A stretch of 16,855 bases of DNA from Bacillota bacterium. GTDB taxonomy: Bacteria > Vulcanimicrobiota > JAMDEM01. A program made the position numbers and the translations under genes. Positions within the stretch are counted from its first letter, which is position 1; each line of letters starts with the position of its first letter. The stretch is from NCBI GenBank assembly GCA_023486985.1, contig JAMDEM010000115.1:1-16855 (forward strand). The letters run 5' to 3'. Below are positions 5,962-13,209 of this stretch, one piece after another. The notes beneath the pieces are model-generated. The model ran no database searches, was not told the DNA's origin, and saw only the letters and a list, made by a program, of their open reading frames with translations.

Positions 5962-8435
5962 GGATTGGAAAAATAAAAATTCGCGCTTTTGGCAGGCTGG
6001 CTGATAAAGAGTTCGATTTCTCTGCCGGCTTTAATGTGGTTTACGGTTTAAATGAGGCGGGAAAGACAACTCTCATGCAGTCTATTGCCGCTCTTCTTTA
6101 TGGTTTTCCGGATAGCAGAAAAACCAAAAGCCTGGATGAGGATATAAGAAGGAAATATGAACCGTGGGATGGAGCTGGTTTTTCCGGAAGCCTTCAATGC
6201 GCACTTGAAGATGGAAGAAAGTTTCAAATAGAAAGAGATTTTAACGAGAAAAAGCCTTTAACGCAGGTTTTTGATTTGACTTCGAGCAGGGATGCTACTT
6301 CAAATTACGACTTGGGGAGAAAAGGCAATATTGAGTTTGCAAAGACTCATCTCGGCATCAGCCGGGAAGGTTTTTTAAGCACGGCTTTTGTATCTCATGG
6401 CCAGATTGAGAAACTTTCAAATTCCGCCGAAGTAGGCTCCGCTCTTCAATCACTTACAGATACTTCATCAGGTGACTCAACAGCAAAGACAGCTCTTCAG
6501 AAAATAGATAAGTTGAAAAAAGCTATAGGCATGGGGGAAAGAGGAGAAAAACTTCCTCTGGCTGTTGCGGTGAAAACTTCTGCCGAGCTTGAAAAGCAGA
6601 TTGAGGAGATTGAAAGCAAAAGAAGAACCCTGGCAGAAGATTTATCAAGGACCGTTTTCCTTGAAGAAGAATTGAAGAAGCTTTCGGAAGAGGAAAAAAA
6701 ATTTGAATATCTTGTAATTTTAAAAAAGAAAGAAAATTTTGACAGTCGTCTTAAGGAGATAAGAAGTATTGAAAGCAGGCTCACTCAGCTTAAGGAAGAG
6801 CGGGAAAGATTAAATGCCGAAACTGGAAAATTTAACAAGTTCAGGGTTCTTGCGGATTGGGGAAATTATGAAAAATTTAAAGCAGAGTTTATGAAGTGTT
6901 ATGAAAATGTAGGTTCTGCCATGGATAAATTTCGTCAAGCGGAGGCAAAACTGAAAAATGAAGTCTGTCAAATTGACGAAATGGAGGCTTTGCAAAAACG
7001 GTTTGAAAATGTCTCCAGATGGAGTTTTGAAGAGGTAAAGAAAAAAGACGAGAAACTAAAAGAAAAACAGTTGCTCATTGAAGAAAAAAGGGCAATTTTA
7101 CGCGAGAATGAGAAACTCCTTAAACCGTCACCCGGCTTGTTTGTTTCAATCGTTCTGGCATTTATTGGAATACTCGTCTGTGGTATTCTCATCTTTACCG
7201 GCAAGTATCTCCCGTGGCTTGCGGTTCCGCTTATCTCCCTTGCCGCCGGAGTTTCAGGTTTTTTTTATTTTAAGTCAAAGCAAAAGATAAATCTTGAGAG
7301 GCTGGAGACCCTGAGAACCGGAATTCTGTCCCTCGGTGAAGAAGAGAATTCTCTTAGAAAGGATTTTACGGTAAGCCTTGCCTCTTACGGCTTCAACACT
7401 CTTGAAGACTTTGAAAAGACATACATGAGATTTCTTGATGAAAAAGCGGTGATGCAGGAGTATTTAATTTTAAAGAAAGATATGGAATCTGCCCAGGAAA
7501 ACATGAGAAAAGCAAGAGAGATGGTTTTGCAAAAAGTTCTTGATGCAGGTTATAAGGATGCAACACCTGAGGTTTTAAGCCAGATAAATGAGGGAATTGC
7601 AGGATATAAAGATATTTCTGCCGGGCTGGAGGCAAATCAAAGGGAAATCAGGAAAGAGGATGAGCTGAAAGAAATGAGATCAGGCGGTAAAAGTATTGAA
7701 GAAATGGAAAAGGAATTAACCTTGATTGAAGGCAGGCTTGATTCACTGAAAGCTTCAAATGAAGCCTGTGCAAGCCTTGCCGCCGGGGAAAATTTGGAAG
7801 AACTGGAAAGAAAAAGAGCTGAAATATTGCGGCAGAAAACTGATAAAGAAAAAGAACATGGGGTTATTGCAGAAAGAATCAGGAATTTTGCGGGCACGGC
7901 AGATGAGAAGGCTGAACTGGAGGAAAAACTTTCTTACTGGGATGAGCGGAAAAGGAAGCTTGAATTATTTCGTGATGCCCTTCTAACAGCAGAAAAGTTC
8001 ATCAGCGAATCCGCCGAAGAAGTGCACCGGAATTTTATGCCCCATTTAAGAACCGAGCTTGATAGATATATTGGAAGGATAACTGACGGGAGGTACATTG
8101 AGGCTTTTATTGATTCAAACACTTTTGCGGTGAGCGTAAAAATTCCTGGCAAGGAAACCCCGATGAAGACTGATGTTTTAAGTTTCGGCACGAGAGAGCA
8201 GATATATCTTTTACTGCGGATTGCCATTTCCCGTCTTTTAAGCAAAAGCAGGGAAAGGCTTCCTCTTATACTTGATGATCCCTTTGTTCATTATGACGAA
8301 AATCGTTTAAAGCTGATGATAGCATTCATGCTTGAGATTTCAAAGGAAAACCAGATAATTCTTTTTACCAGGGACAAATCTATTCTTTCATGGGTAGAGT
8401 CGCATTCAGGAGAAGCTGGAATAATAAATTTATAA
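5958..8435 (+). CDS. SbcC/Rad50-like (YhaN-type) AAA ATPase with a membrane hairpin
   Basis: An 825-residue SMC/Rad50-family ATPase. The N-terminal half-site has Walker A GLNEAGKT (30-37). The C-terminal half-site has the ABC signature LSFGTREQ (741-748) and Walker B LILDDPF (D773, D774). Two long coiled-coil arms (about 195-390 and 445-690) flank a central pair of hydrophobic segments (about 394-412 and 419-440). Those segments stand where Rad50/SbcC would have a zinc hook; no CxxC hook is present. The membrane hairpin is typical of the YhaN subgroup and suggests that the complex with the YhaO-like phosphoesterase is tethered to the inner membrane. ATG 5958 overlaps the previous stop by four bases (ATGA), so the two proteins are translationally coupled. 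Confidence 0.92.
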   Translation: MRIGKIKIRAFGRLADKEFDFSAGFNVVYGLNEAGKTTLMQSIAALLYGFPDSRKTKSLDEDIRRKYEPWDGAGFSGSLQCALEDGRKFQIERDFNEKKPLTQVFDLTSSRDATSNYDLGRKGNIEFAKTHLGISREGFLSTAFVSHGQIEKLSNSAEVGSALQSLTDTSSGDSTAKTALQKIDKLKKAIGMGERGEKLPLAVAVKTSAELEKQIEEIESKRRTLAEDLSRTVFLEEELKKLSEEEKKFEYLVILKKKENFDSRLKEIRSIESRLTQLKEERERLNAETGKFNKFRVLADWGNYEKFKAEFMKCYENVGSAMDKFRQAEAKLKNEVCQIDEMEALQKRFENVSRWSFEEVKKKDEKLKEKQLLIEEKRAILRENEKLLKPSPGLFVSIVLAFIGILVCGILIFTGKYLPWLAVPLISLAAGVSGFFYFKSKQKINLERLETLRTGILSLGEEENSLRKDFTVSLASYGFNTLEDFEKTYMRFLDEKAVMQEYLILKKDMESAQENMRKAREMVLQKVLDAGYKDATPEVLSQINEGIAGYKDISAGLEANQREIRKEDELKEMRSGGKSIEEMEKELTLIEGRLDSLKASNEACASLAAGENLEELERKRAEILRQKTDKEKEHGVIAERIRNFAGTADEKAELEEKLSYWDERKRKLELFRDALLTAEKFISESAEEVHRNFMPHLRTELDRYIGRITDGRYIEAFIDSNTFAVSVKIPGKETPMKTDVLSFGTREQIYLLLRIAISRLLSKSRERLPLILDDPFVHYDENRLKLMIAFMLEISKENQIILFTRDKSILSWVESHSGEAGIINL

Positions 8436-8447
8436 GAGGAGGAAGAA

Positions 8448-9449
8448 ATGGCTGAATTAGCAGAAAAAGCCGGCTCCGCCTTAAAATCAATTCTTGATGT
8501 GGTGAGCGGTGAAAAACTTCTTATATTTTGCGATGAAGAAAAGAAAGATGTTGCTGAAGTATTTATTAAGGGCGGGATAAAAGCAGGACTCTGGACAAGA
8601 ACCATAATGATGCAAGGCGGCAAAGAAAACCGGAAGGAAGTGAAGCCTGAAATTCTCGAAGCTCTTATCGGCTCAAAGCCGGATGTGTGTCTTAATTTTT
8701 TAAGGTCAAATATAAAAGAGACGCCTTTCAGGATAAGTCTTATTAAGCTTGAAACAAGGTTAAAATGCAGGCTTGGGCATTGCCCGGGAGTTAACATGGA
8801 AATGCTTGAGAACGGAGCTCTTTCTCTTTCAGAAAAAGAACAGCAGGAAATGAAGGATTATGCCCGCAGGCTTATCCGGAAAATGCACGGGGCGGCAAAG
8901 ATAACCGTGAAAGACTCAAAGGGTACAAATCTTATTTTTTCTGTGGCCGGTAGGGATTTTTTTACTGACTCTATTTTTGACTGGAAGAGCAACAAGTGGA
9001 TGAATCTTCCCACAGGAGAGATAACCGTCGGGCCCGTTGAGGATTCACTTGAAGGAAGGCTTGTCTGTGACGGCGGTATCGGAGGCATCGGGCCGATAGA
9101 TTCTCCCTTGATTCTTGATGTTGAGAAAGGAAAAGTAAGGAAGATTCAGTGCAGGAATTTGAAGATAAAAAAACTGGTGGAAGATGCTCTGGGGAAAGAT
9201 GAGTGGGCATCAGTAGTGGGGGAGTTTGCCGTGGGAATAAATAAGAAGGCAAAGATTCCGCAGGAATTTCTTGAAATGGAGAAAAAACTTGGAACAGTGC
9301 ACTTTGCATTTGGGCACAATCTTGATTTTCCCGGCGGCAAAAATCCTTCAACCAATCATCTTGATTTTCTCATATCAAAACCTGATGTTACGGTTTTCCG
9401 GGAAGATAAGAGAAGTGAATCGTTTATTAAAGACGGCAGAATAATGTAG
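8448..9449 (+). CDS. M29-type (AmpT/AmpS-like) metallo-aminopeptidase
   Basis: A 333-residue protein resembling peptidase family M29 aminopeptidases, which bind two metal ions and remove N-terminal residues. Likely metal ligands by comparison with Thermus AmpT are E191 (in NLPTGEI), E259 (in VGEFAVG), H285 (in VHFAFG), and H304 and D306 (in NHLDF). The family tyrosine expected seven residues after H285 is replaced by leucine, so this is a divergent subgroup, and it is shorter than the usual 370-410 residues. A strong ribosome binding site (GGAGG at 8438-8442) lies 12 bases after the ATPase stop. It probably shares the repair operon's transcript; a functional link to DNA repair is not evident. 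Its TAG stop lies inside a family B repeat remnant. Confidence 0.82.
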   Translation: MAELAEKAGSALKSILDVVSGEKLLIFCDEEKKDVAEVFIKGGIKAGLWTRTIMMQGGKENRKEVKPEILEALIGSKPDVCLNFLRSNIKETPFRISLIKLETRLKCRLGHCPGVNMEMLENGALSLSEKEQQEMKDYARRLIRKMHGAAKITVKDSKGTNLIFSVAGRDFFTDSIFDWKSNKWMNLPTGEITVGPVEDSLEGRLVCDGGIGGIGPIDSPLILDVEKGKVRKIQCRNLKIKKLVEDALGKDEWASVVGEFAVGINKKAKIPQEFLEMEKKLGTVHFAFGHNLDFPGGKNPSTNHLDFLISKPDVTVFREDKRSESFIKDGRIM

Positions 9450-9456
9450 CACAGGC
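9446..9456 (+). repeat. Truncated family B repeat overlapping a stop codon
   Basis: GTAGCACAGGC here is identical to the first 11 bases of the full family B copy at 9523. The TAG stop of the M29-type gene (9447-9449) is part of it, so the repeat supplies or has replaced the natural end of the gene. Confidence 0.5.
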
Positions 9457-9558
9457 TTTTGTAACATGTAGTGGGAGAGCTTGCTCTCCATAAAAATTGC
9501 AAAGCAAGCTTTGCAACTACAGTAGCACAGGCTTCCAGCCTGTGAAAGAGGTAAATAA
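9450..9558. repeat. Hairpin-repeat cluster in the spacer before tsaE
   Basis: Three perfect hairpins follow one another. GGAGAGC/GCTCTCC (9474-9480 / 9483-9489) is 7 bp. TTGCAAAGC/GCTTTGCAA (9497-9505 / 9508-9516) is 9 bp. The family B stem CACAGGC/GCCTGTG (9526-9532 / 9538-9544) is 7 bp with loop TTCCA. They split the plus-strand run between the peptidase and tsaE and could attenuate read-through or protect mRNA ends. No T run marks a classic terminator. Confidence 0.7.
9523..9544 (+). repeat. Short hairpin repeat, family B, full copy
   Basis: TAGCACAGGC, loop TTCCA, GCCTGTG. The same unit occurs inverted at 1611-1633 and truncated at 9446-9456. The ribosome binding site of tsaE begins right after the hairpin. 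Confidence 0.65.
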
Positions 9559-10053
9559 GTGCGTTCATTTACTTTGAAATCACATTCGGCTGAGGAGACA
9601 ATCCGCACCGGCGAAGCTCTTTCACTGGAGCTTGCTTCCGGCGACTGCATTGGATTTACAGGGGAACTTGGCGCCGGCAAGACCGTTTTTATTAAAGGCA
9701 TTGCAATGGGCATGGAAATAACGGAAAGAATCACCAGCCCTACTTTTGTTATAACACATCAATATAAGGGAAAACTGCCCGTTTATCATTTTGATATTTA
9801 CAGGCTTGATAATATTTCAGAATTTGACGAGCTTGGCTTTGAAGAATATTTTTTTTCCGATGGCGTAAGCCTGGTGGAATGGGCGGAAAAGATTAAAGAG
9901 CGCCTGCCTGAAAATTCTCTTATGATAGAGATTTCTTACATCGAGGGCGAAGAGTCTGGCAGGGAAATTGTCTTTTCTTCCTCAAGCCCCCGCTGGAGCC
10001 GGCTTGAAAAGAAAATAAAAGAAAGGCTTGGCTATGCTTATACTGGGAATTGA
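9559..10053 (+). CDS. tsaE: tRNA t6A biosynthesis ATPase TsaE
   Basis: A 164-residue P-loop protein that works with TsaB and TsaD to add threonylcarbamoyl to A37 of ANN-decoding tRNAs. Visible marks: Walker A GELGAGKT (35-42), the ITSPTF segment, YHFDIYRL with its conserved H and D, and LVEWAEKI. The C-terminal extension beyond about residue 135 is not clearly conserved. Initiation is at GTG 9559, with AAAGAGGT (9545-9552) as the ribosome binding site directly after a repeat hairpin. The gene overlaps tsaB by 20 bases, so the two are coupled. TsaD and TsaC are not in the window and must be encoded elsewhere. Confidence 0.95.
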   Translation: MRSFTLKSHSAEETIRTGEALSLELASGDCIGFTGELGAGKTVFIKGIAMGMEITERITSPTFVITHQYKGKLPVYHFDIYRLDNISEFDELGFEEYFFSDGVSLVEWAEKIKERLPENSLMIEISYIEGEESGREIVFSSSSPRWSRLEKKIKERLGYAYTGN

Positions 10054-10708
10054 TACTGCTTTTAGTATGAGCAGTATCGCTCTTGTAAATAACGGGAAAA
10101 TTTTATCGGAGCTTCAGGCTTATAGAAAAATGGCGCAGCTGGTATGGCTTACGCCGACACTGCAGGACTTTCTTAAAAGAAATGAAGCTAAATGGGAGGA
10201 TATTAAAGGTGTTGCCGTTACATCAGGTCCAGGTTCTTACACCGGGTCAAGGCTTGCTGTTGTTACGGCAAGATCCATTGCCCAGGTTCTTGATGTGCCG
10301 GTGGCTCCCATAAATACTCTTGAATGCATGATTAAAGGAGTTCCTTTTATTGAAGGGCTTTTATGCCCTCTTATTGATGCCAGAAAGGGTGAAATTTTTA
10401 CTGCTTTATATTATAATAATGAGAGAGTTTCTGAGTATATGGTTTTAAAGCCGGAAGAACTCCTGACCATTCTTAATGAGAAAAATGAAAAAGTTTATCT
10501 CTTTGGCGACGGCATAGAAACTTATGAAAATGTAATTGCTCAGGGGCTTAAAACAAAATTTCAAATTCTGCCCCCTTTTTATTATTACTCAAGAGCATCT
10601 GTTGCAGCTCAAATGGGAGAAAAGATGATAGCATCCGGACGGGGCAAACCGTATTATGAAGTAAATATTTTTTATTCAAGGCCCGTGCAGATAACAATAA
10701 AAAGATGA
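10034..10708 (+). CDS. tsaB: t6A complex subunit TsaB
   Basis: A 224-residue ASKHA-fold protein that dimerises with TsaD in t6A synthesis. It begins MLILGIDTAF and has the typical TSGPGSYTGSRLAVVTAR segment and the following APINTLE strand, as in YeaZ/TsaB; the TsaD metal-binding histidines are absent, as expected. ATG 10034 was chosen over the upstream in-frame TTG 10028 because it gives the usual N-terminus and has AAAGG (10022-10026) at good spacing. The gene lies within tsaE at its 5' end, and its stop overlaps the start of rimI (ATGA). Confidence 0.94.
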   Translation: MLILGIDTAFSMSSIALVNNGKILSELQAYRKMAQLVWLTPTLQDFLKRNEAKWEDIKGVAVTSGPGSYTGSRLAVVTARSIAQVLDVPVAPINTLECMIKGVPFIEGLLCPLIDARKGEIFTALYYNNERVSEYMVLKPEELLTILNEKNEKVYLFGDGIETYENVIAQGLKTKFQILPPFYYYSRASVAAQMGEKMIASGRGKPYYEVNIFYSRPVQITIKR

Positions 10709-11232
10709 TTACTTTCAGAGGAATTGAAATAGATTTTATGAAGGATGAAGACATTCCCGCAGTGCAGGAGATTGAGAAGGTTTCCTTTTCATCTCCCTGG
10801 CCCGATAATTCTTTTGACAATGAACTTCACCACAACCGTGTTGCCTGTTATCTTGTGGCAAAATATGAGGGCAAAGTAATCGGGTACTGCGGCGGCTGGA
10901 TTATCATGGATGAAGTCCACATCACTTCGGTTGCAGTGAAGCCTGAATTCAGGGGGAAAAAAATCGGCGAGCAGCTTATCTGGCAGCTATTATCAGTTTC
11001 CCTGGAAAAAGGGGCGCGCTGGTCAACCCTTGAAGTCAGGGAAGGAAATGATGCCGCCATTAAACTTTACGAAAAATTCGGCTTTGTAAAAGTAGGAACC
11101 AGAAAAGCTTATTACGATTACAGGGACAATGCCATTGTAATGTGGGCAGGCAATTTACAGGGCGAAGGCTTCAGGAAAAAGATTGAGGAGATTGAAAAGG
11201 ATTTTTTAACCCCCCCCGAAAAGGAAAGCTGA
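10705..11232 (+). CDS. rimI: Ribosomal-protein alanine N-acetyltransferase RimI (GNAT family)
   Basis: A 175-residue GNAT acetyltransferase. The acetyl-CoA loop is VAVKPEFRGKKIG, followed by the RimI-typical LEVREGNDAAIKLYEKFGF and a YY...DAIVMW tail. RimI acetylates the N-terminal alanine of ribosomal protein S18 in E. coli, and its gene often sits beside tsaB, as here. The protein runs about 20-25 charged residues past the usual end. A run of eight C (11210-11217) near the 3' end could slip, but only the last few residues would change. Its ATG overlaps the tsaB stop. Confidence 0.92.
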   Translation: MITFRGIEIDFMKDEDIPAVQEIEKVSFSSPWPDNSFDNELHHNRVACYLVAKYEGKVIGYCGGWIIMDEVHITSVAVKPEFRGKKIGEQLIWQLLSVSLEKGARWSTLEVREGNDAAIKLYEKFGFVKVGTRKAYYDYRDNAIVMWAGNLQGEGFRKKIEEIEKDFLTPPEKES

Positions 11233-11241
11233 GGTAATGGC

Positions 11242-13209
11242 GTGAAAAATAGCTTTTCTTATATTAAAATCAGCGGTATCCTGCTTGTCCTGTTTTTATT
11301 TTGCGATCTAATACCCCGCAGTCATCCTGAGCATCGCGAAGGATCTCGGATTGAGATTCTTCACTTCGTTCAAAATGACAGAATCCAACCCTCTCAGGCA
11401 ATTCCTGCCGCAAAACAAACTTGCCCGAAGGGATACACTGCGGTAAGACCGCAGTGTAGTTTACTTTTTAATCTTCCGGCTTTTGCGCAGGGGATAAACG
11501 AAAACATTGAAATACCTCAGGATACTGCAGAAATTCGTGTGCCCGGCGAAATTCTTGTAGATATTAGGGATAATGTTTCTCCTGAAGATTTGCAAAGATT
11601 CAGCAGTATTCATCACATAACCCTTGAACCCAACAGCGATTATTCAGCCGAAGATAAACTCATGCGGGTAAAAGTGGCTGAAGAAAATCTTGAAAGCATG
11701 GTTAACGAGCTTTCAAAAGACCCCATGGTTGAATCAGCAGAGCCTGAATATTTATTTTTCGCCTTGTTTTATCCCAATGACCCTTTGTATAAATATCAGT
11801 GGAGCATGGAGAAAACGGGCGCAAGAAGTGCATGGAGGGATTCTGCCGGGGAAGGCGTTATCGTGGCAGTTATAGATACAGGTGTTGCCTTTGAAGACTA
11901 TAAAAATTTTCATAAAATTGAGGATTTACAGGATACAAAATTTGTTCAGGGTTATAATTTTGTGAGCAGAAACATCCATCCAGATGATGACCATGCACAC
12001 GGTAGCCATGTAACAGGAATAATAGCCCAGTCAACCTTCAACGGTAAAGGCACGGCAGGCATAGCTTATAAGTGCAGTATCATGCCCATAAAAGTTCTTA
12101 GCGCTGACGGGTTTGGAAGGGTGGGGGATATTGCCGAGGCAATCAGGTTTGCCGCCGACCATGGTGCGAAGGTTATAAACATGAGCCTTGGCGGGCCTTT
12201 TCCTTCTTCGATTTTAAGGCGCGCCTGCCAGTATGCAAAGAAAAAAGGCGTCATTATAGTTTGTGCGGCGGGTAATTCCAAATCGGCAAAAATTTCCTAT
12301 CCTGCAGCTTTTCCGGAATGCATTGCCGTATCGGCGGTAAGATATGACGGGCAGATTGCTTTTTACAGCAATAGAGGCAGAAGAGTTGATATAGCAGCTC
12401 CCGGCGGGGATATGAATGTTGATCAAAATAACGACGGCTATCCCGACGGAATTCTTCAAAATACTATTGCCATAAAGGATCCTTCAAAAGAAGGCTATTA
12501 TCAGTTTCAGGGAACTTCGATGGCGGCTCCCCACGTTTCAGCAGCGGCGGCTCTGGTTGAATCTCTTGGCGTAACGAATCCTGATGCTGTGAAAAGATTG
12601 CTCAAGATGACTGCCGGTGTCCCGGCCGGAGTTAATCCTGCTGCAGGCTATGGAGCAGGAGTCGTGGACTGCGGCAAGGCTGTCTTTTTTGCGGGTTTTT
12701 TTGCCGGATTGTTAAAGCTTCTTATGGCAGTTGCTTTTGCAGTATTTATCGCCAGGATTACAAGGTTTTCAGGAAAGAAAAATTATTTTTACTGGCTTCA
12801 GACTGTGCCGGGCATATTGATAGGAGCAAGCGGGCTTTTCTTTCTCCCGTATTTAATTGATTTTGACATGCCTCTGAGGGGTATTCTTTTCCGCGGCTTT
12901 CCCCAGTGGGACATTTTCTTTTTTGGCGCAGGCAGCCATGAGAATCCTTTGTTTTACAGCGCGCTGGTGCCTTTTATTGCCGCCATATTTTTCCAGTCAA
13001 ACAGGTTTTTAAGATGTTTTGCTGCCGGATTGAATCTTGGAGTCGGCGGGCAGCTTTTGTTTTCATTAATCTTCAGGGAAGCGGTTTTAAAGTATATTCC
13101 GAATTTTTTTTTCCTTGACGAATTGTGGCTTGCTTTAAATATATTGTTCTGCCTTTTTATGGCTTTTTCATTGATTGCAGTCCCAATGAAGAAAGAGGGG
13201 GTTATATAA
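11242..13209 (+). CDS. Subtilisin-like serine protease (S8) with C-terminal membrane domain and a repeat-split signal peptide
   Basis: A 655-residue subtilase. The catalytic triad is D212 (AVIDTGV), H253 (HGSHVTG) and S426 (GTSMAAPH), with oxyanion N345 (AAGNS). Before it lies a prodomain-like region (about 90-190) with the EPEYLFF tail typical of subtilase propeptides. After the catalytic domain come about five hydrophobic segments (about 480-505, 515-540, 567-585, 588-610, 627-648), so the protease should be tethered to the membrane. The N-terminus starts as a signal peptide with hydrophobic core GILLVLFLF, is interrupted by about 55 repeat-encoded residues, then resumes with the end of a signal peptide and an AFA-Q cleavage site (80-83). 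Without the insertion a textbook signal peptide is restored. Start is GTG 11242 with GAGG at 11231; the ATG at 11237 meets a stop at once. Confidence 0.93.
   Translation: MKNSFSYIKISGILLVLFLFCDLIPRSHPEHREGSRIEILHFVQNDRIQPSQAIPAAKQTCPKGYTAVRPQCSLLFNLPAFAQGINENIEIPQDTAEIRVPGEILVDIRDNVSPEDLQRFSSIHHITLEPNSDYSAEDKLMRVKVAEENLESMVNELSKDPMVESAEPEYLFFALFYPNDPLYKYQWSMEKTGARSAWRDSAGEGVIVAVIDTGVAFEDYKNFHKIEDLQDTKFVQGYNFVSRNIHPDDDHAHGSHVTGIIAQSTFNGKGTAGIAYKCSIMPIKVLSADGFGRVGDIAEAIRFAADHGAKVINMSLGGPFPSSILRRACQYAKKKGVIIVCAAGNSKSAKISYPAAFPECIAVSAVRYDGQIAFYSNRGRRVDIAAPGGDMNVDQNNDGYPDGILQNTIAIKDPSKEGYYQFQGTSMAAPHVSAAAALVESLGVTNPDAVKRLLKMTAGVPAGVNPAAGYGAGVVDCGKAVFFAGFFAGLLKLLMAVAFAVFIARITRFSGKKNYFYWLQTVPGILIGASGLFFLPYLIDFDMPLRGILFRGFPQWDIFFFGAGSHENPLFYSALVPFIAAIFFQSNRFLRCFAAGLNLGVGGQLLFSLIFREAVLKYIPNFFFLDELWLALNILFCLFMAFSLIAVPMKKEGVI
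11294..11468 (+). repeat. Gene-embedded palindromic repeat element, copy 2 (in the subtilase signal peptide)
   Basis: Aligns to the reverse complement of copy 1 across its whole length: 53 identical bases at 11310-11362, a second highly similar block of about 50 bases (CCAACCCTCTCAGGCA to GCCCGAAGGGATA), and a terminal 10-bp hairpin (11434-11443 / 11449-11458, loop TAAGA). Imperfect direct repeats TTTATTTT (11295) and TTTACTTTT (11460) flank it at a spacing of 165 bp, equal to 55 codons. It is 12 bp shorter than copy 1, all in the variable middle, so frame is kept. Both strands are open in the matching frames. Confidence 0.85.

Noticed and set aside
9356..9734. Minus-strand open frames across the hairpin spacer before tsaE
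   Set aside because: They translate repeat hairpins and the antisense strand of two well-supported genes.
10028..10033. TTG 10028 as the tsaB start
   Set aside because: ATG 10034 gives the canonical MLILGIDTA N-terminus and has a better-spaced AAAGG.
11293..11310. Lipoprotein signal in the subtilase (cysteine right after the hydrophobic core)
   Set aside because: The residues before the cysteine are F-L-F, and a bulky residue at -1 does not fit a lipobox; the cysteine is encoded by the inserted element.
13125..13208. Longer N-terminus for the small protein at 13209
   Set aside because: It would lie wholly inside the subtilase gene in another frame; ATG 13209 has a good ribosome binding site and the 1-base stop/start overlap seen in coupled genes.
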